Source: Certhia americana
Lineage: Eukaryota; Chordata; Aves; Passeriformes; Certhiidae
Direction: 5' to 3'
DNA: 64,000 nucleotides
Assembly: GCA_018697195.1 (NCBI GenBank)
Contig: CM031857.1
Coordinates: forward strand, 51,977,471 to 52,041,470
Below are positions 63,356-64,000 of this stretch, one piece after another (positions within the stretch are counted from its first letter, which is position 1; each line of letters opens with the position of its first letter). Below the pieces are notes generated by a model. The model made no database searches. It was not told the origin of the DNA and saw only the letters and a list, made by a program, of their open reading frames with translations. Made by a program: the position numbers and the translations under genes.

Positions 63356-63695
63356 GTAATGTTTTTGCAGAATGACTAGATATTTTGCAAGAGTACTGCT
63401 ATGTGATTTAAAGTTTAAAAAAAAGAAAAAAGGATTAGGAGAGATTTTAACTTTCCAGGACGGGTATACTTTTACAGTAAAATTGTTTCATGTTTTGGAA
63501 GTGTTGTACTGGTTGTTTCAGAACAGATCCCAGTCCTGAATGAATGTTGATATTTAGAGGTGCATTACTCTGCACTGACTAACAGGGAGCCTACAGAAAC
63601 AATGTTCCTTGTAACTGGGGCATCTAATTTTTGTGGGAAGCTGGACACAGCATTTCTGATTAAAAACATAGTTACTGTTATTTGAACTTATTTAG
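63356..63695 (+). other. COG6: COG6 intron 2
   Basis: This 340-base AT-rich intron has donor GTAATG and acceptor CTTATTTAG. Nothing else was recognised in it. Confidence 0.9.
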
Positions 63696-63767
63696 GAACT
63701 TGAGAGTATAAATGAAGATGTGCAAGCAATGAGCAGCTGCTGTGAAGACATGTCCAGTCGTTTGAAG
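63696..63767 (+). CDS. COG6: COG6 coding exon 3
   Basis: This is a short exon of 72 bases encoding residues 92-115 in phase 0 ([20 protein letters not shown] and then SRLK). This is the continuation expected for COG6, a predicted coiled-coil part of the N-terminal region. The acceptor is TTATTTAG|GAACTT and the donor AAG|GTATAT. In all, 115 of roughly 650-660 residues are encoded in this window; the remaining exons lie beyond it. Confidence 0.94.
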
Positions 63768-64000
63768 GTATATTATATTCAATATAATAAATTGAAGTGC
63801 TTTGAATATTTTTCCTTTTGAGGTGTGACTGTTCTTTTAAAATGACAAAGAGTTATTTTTTAGGACTAACAGCAACACCAGGATGTTGCCATGGTATGCG
63901 TATTATGTTACTTTAGGATATTAATTTACTTGTTTTCCTTGTTTAGAAAATGTATCAAGGAAGCAATTTTAATTTCTTACAAATTGCAGTTCAAAATGCA
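63768..64000 (+). other. COG6: COG6 intron 3 (runs off the window)
   Basis: This is AT-rich sequence after the exon 3 donor. An acceptor-like TTGTTTAG at 63939-63946 is followed by codons that do not resemble the next part of COG6, so I take the rest of the window as intron. Confidence 0.7.

Noticed and set aside
63939..64000. Acceptor-like TTGTTTAG followed by an open frame, possibly COG6 exon 4.
   Set aside because: The codons after it (KMYQGSNFNF) do not match the part of COG6 expected after SRLK, as far as I remember the family.

Overview
This is vertebrate nuclear DNA, almost certainly from a bird and probably a passerine. Three lines of evidence support this. First, two spliced genes are recognisable by protein similarity, with GT-AG introns and CpG-island promoters. 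Second, there are 5'-truncated CR1 LINEs, the dominant avian retrotransposon. Third, a short element at about 29.1 kb looks like a SINE with a tRNA-Ile-derived head and a CR1 tail (TguSINE1 type), a family described from passerines. The order LHFPL6-COG6 (minus, then plus strand) matches the arrangement I know from human chromosome 13q14. All gene and family names come from recalled knowledge; no database search was possible.

Layout. Positions 1-43487 are best read as part of a very long LHFPL6 intron on the minus strand. It is AT-rich and non-coding apart from a CR1 copy (about 21.98-23.12 kb), the SINE, a few simple repeats and possible old LINE scraps. The first LHFPL6 coding exon (128 codons plus one base) lies at 43488-43872. 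A GC-rich CpG island at about 45.5-47.1 kb holds the likely LHFPL6 promoter and 5' untranslated exon, ending at a strong minus-strand splice donor at 46506/46505. From 47.1 to 62.4 kb lies the gap between the two divergent genes. It holds a second, orphan CpG island (about 51.43-51.99 kb), a CR1 fragment (52.57-52.98 kb), a long (CCTT)n microsatellite broken by a 100-N gap (59.12-59.54 kb), another CR1 3' fragment (61.78-62.04 kb), and several exon-like segments with good splice sites and poly(A) signals that fit no gene I recognise. COG6 starts at 62538 on the plus strand. Its first three coding exons (43, 48 and 24 codons) are in the window and the rest continues beyond 64000.

The two genes are not functionally linked as far as I know. 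LHFPL6 encodes a four-pass membrane protein of the tetraspan LHFPL family, and COG6 encodes a subunit of the Golgi tethering complex COG.

I found no new multi-gene system, CRISPR array, operon or endogenous virus with readable genes. The best candidates for something undescribed are the orphan CpG island and the exon-like segments at 57.4-60.1 kb, which could be an unannotated, possibly non-coding, transcript between LHFPL6 and COG6. These are inference only.
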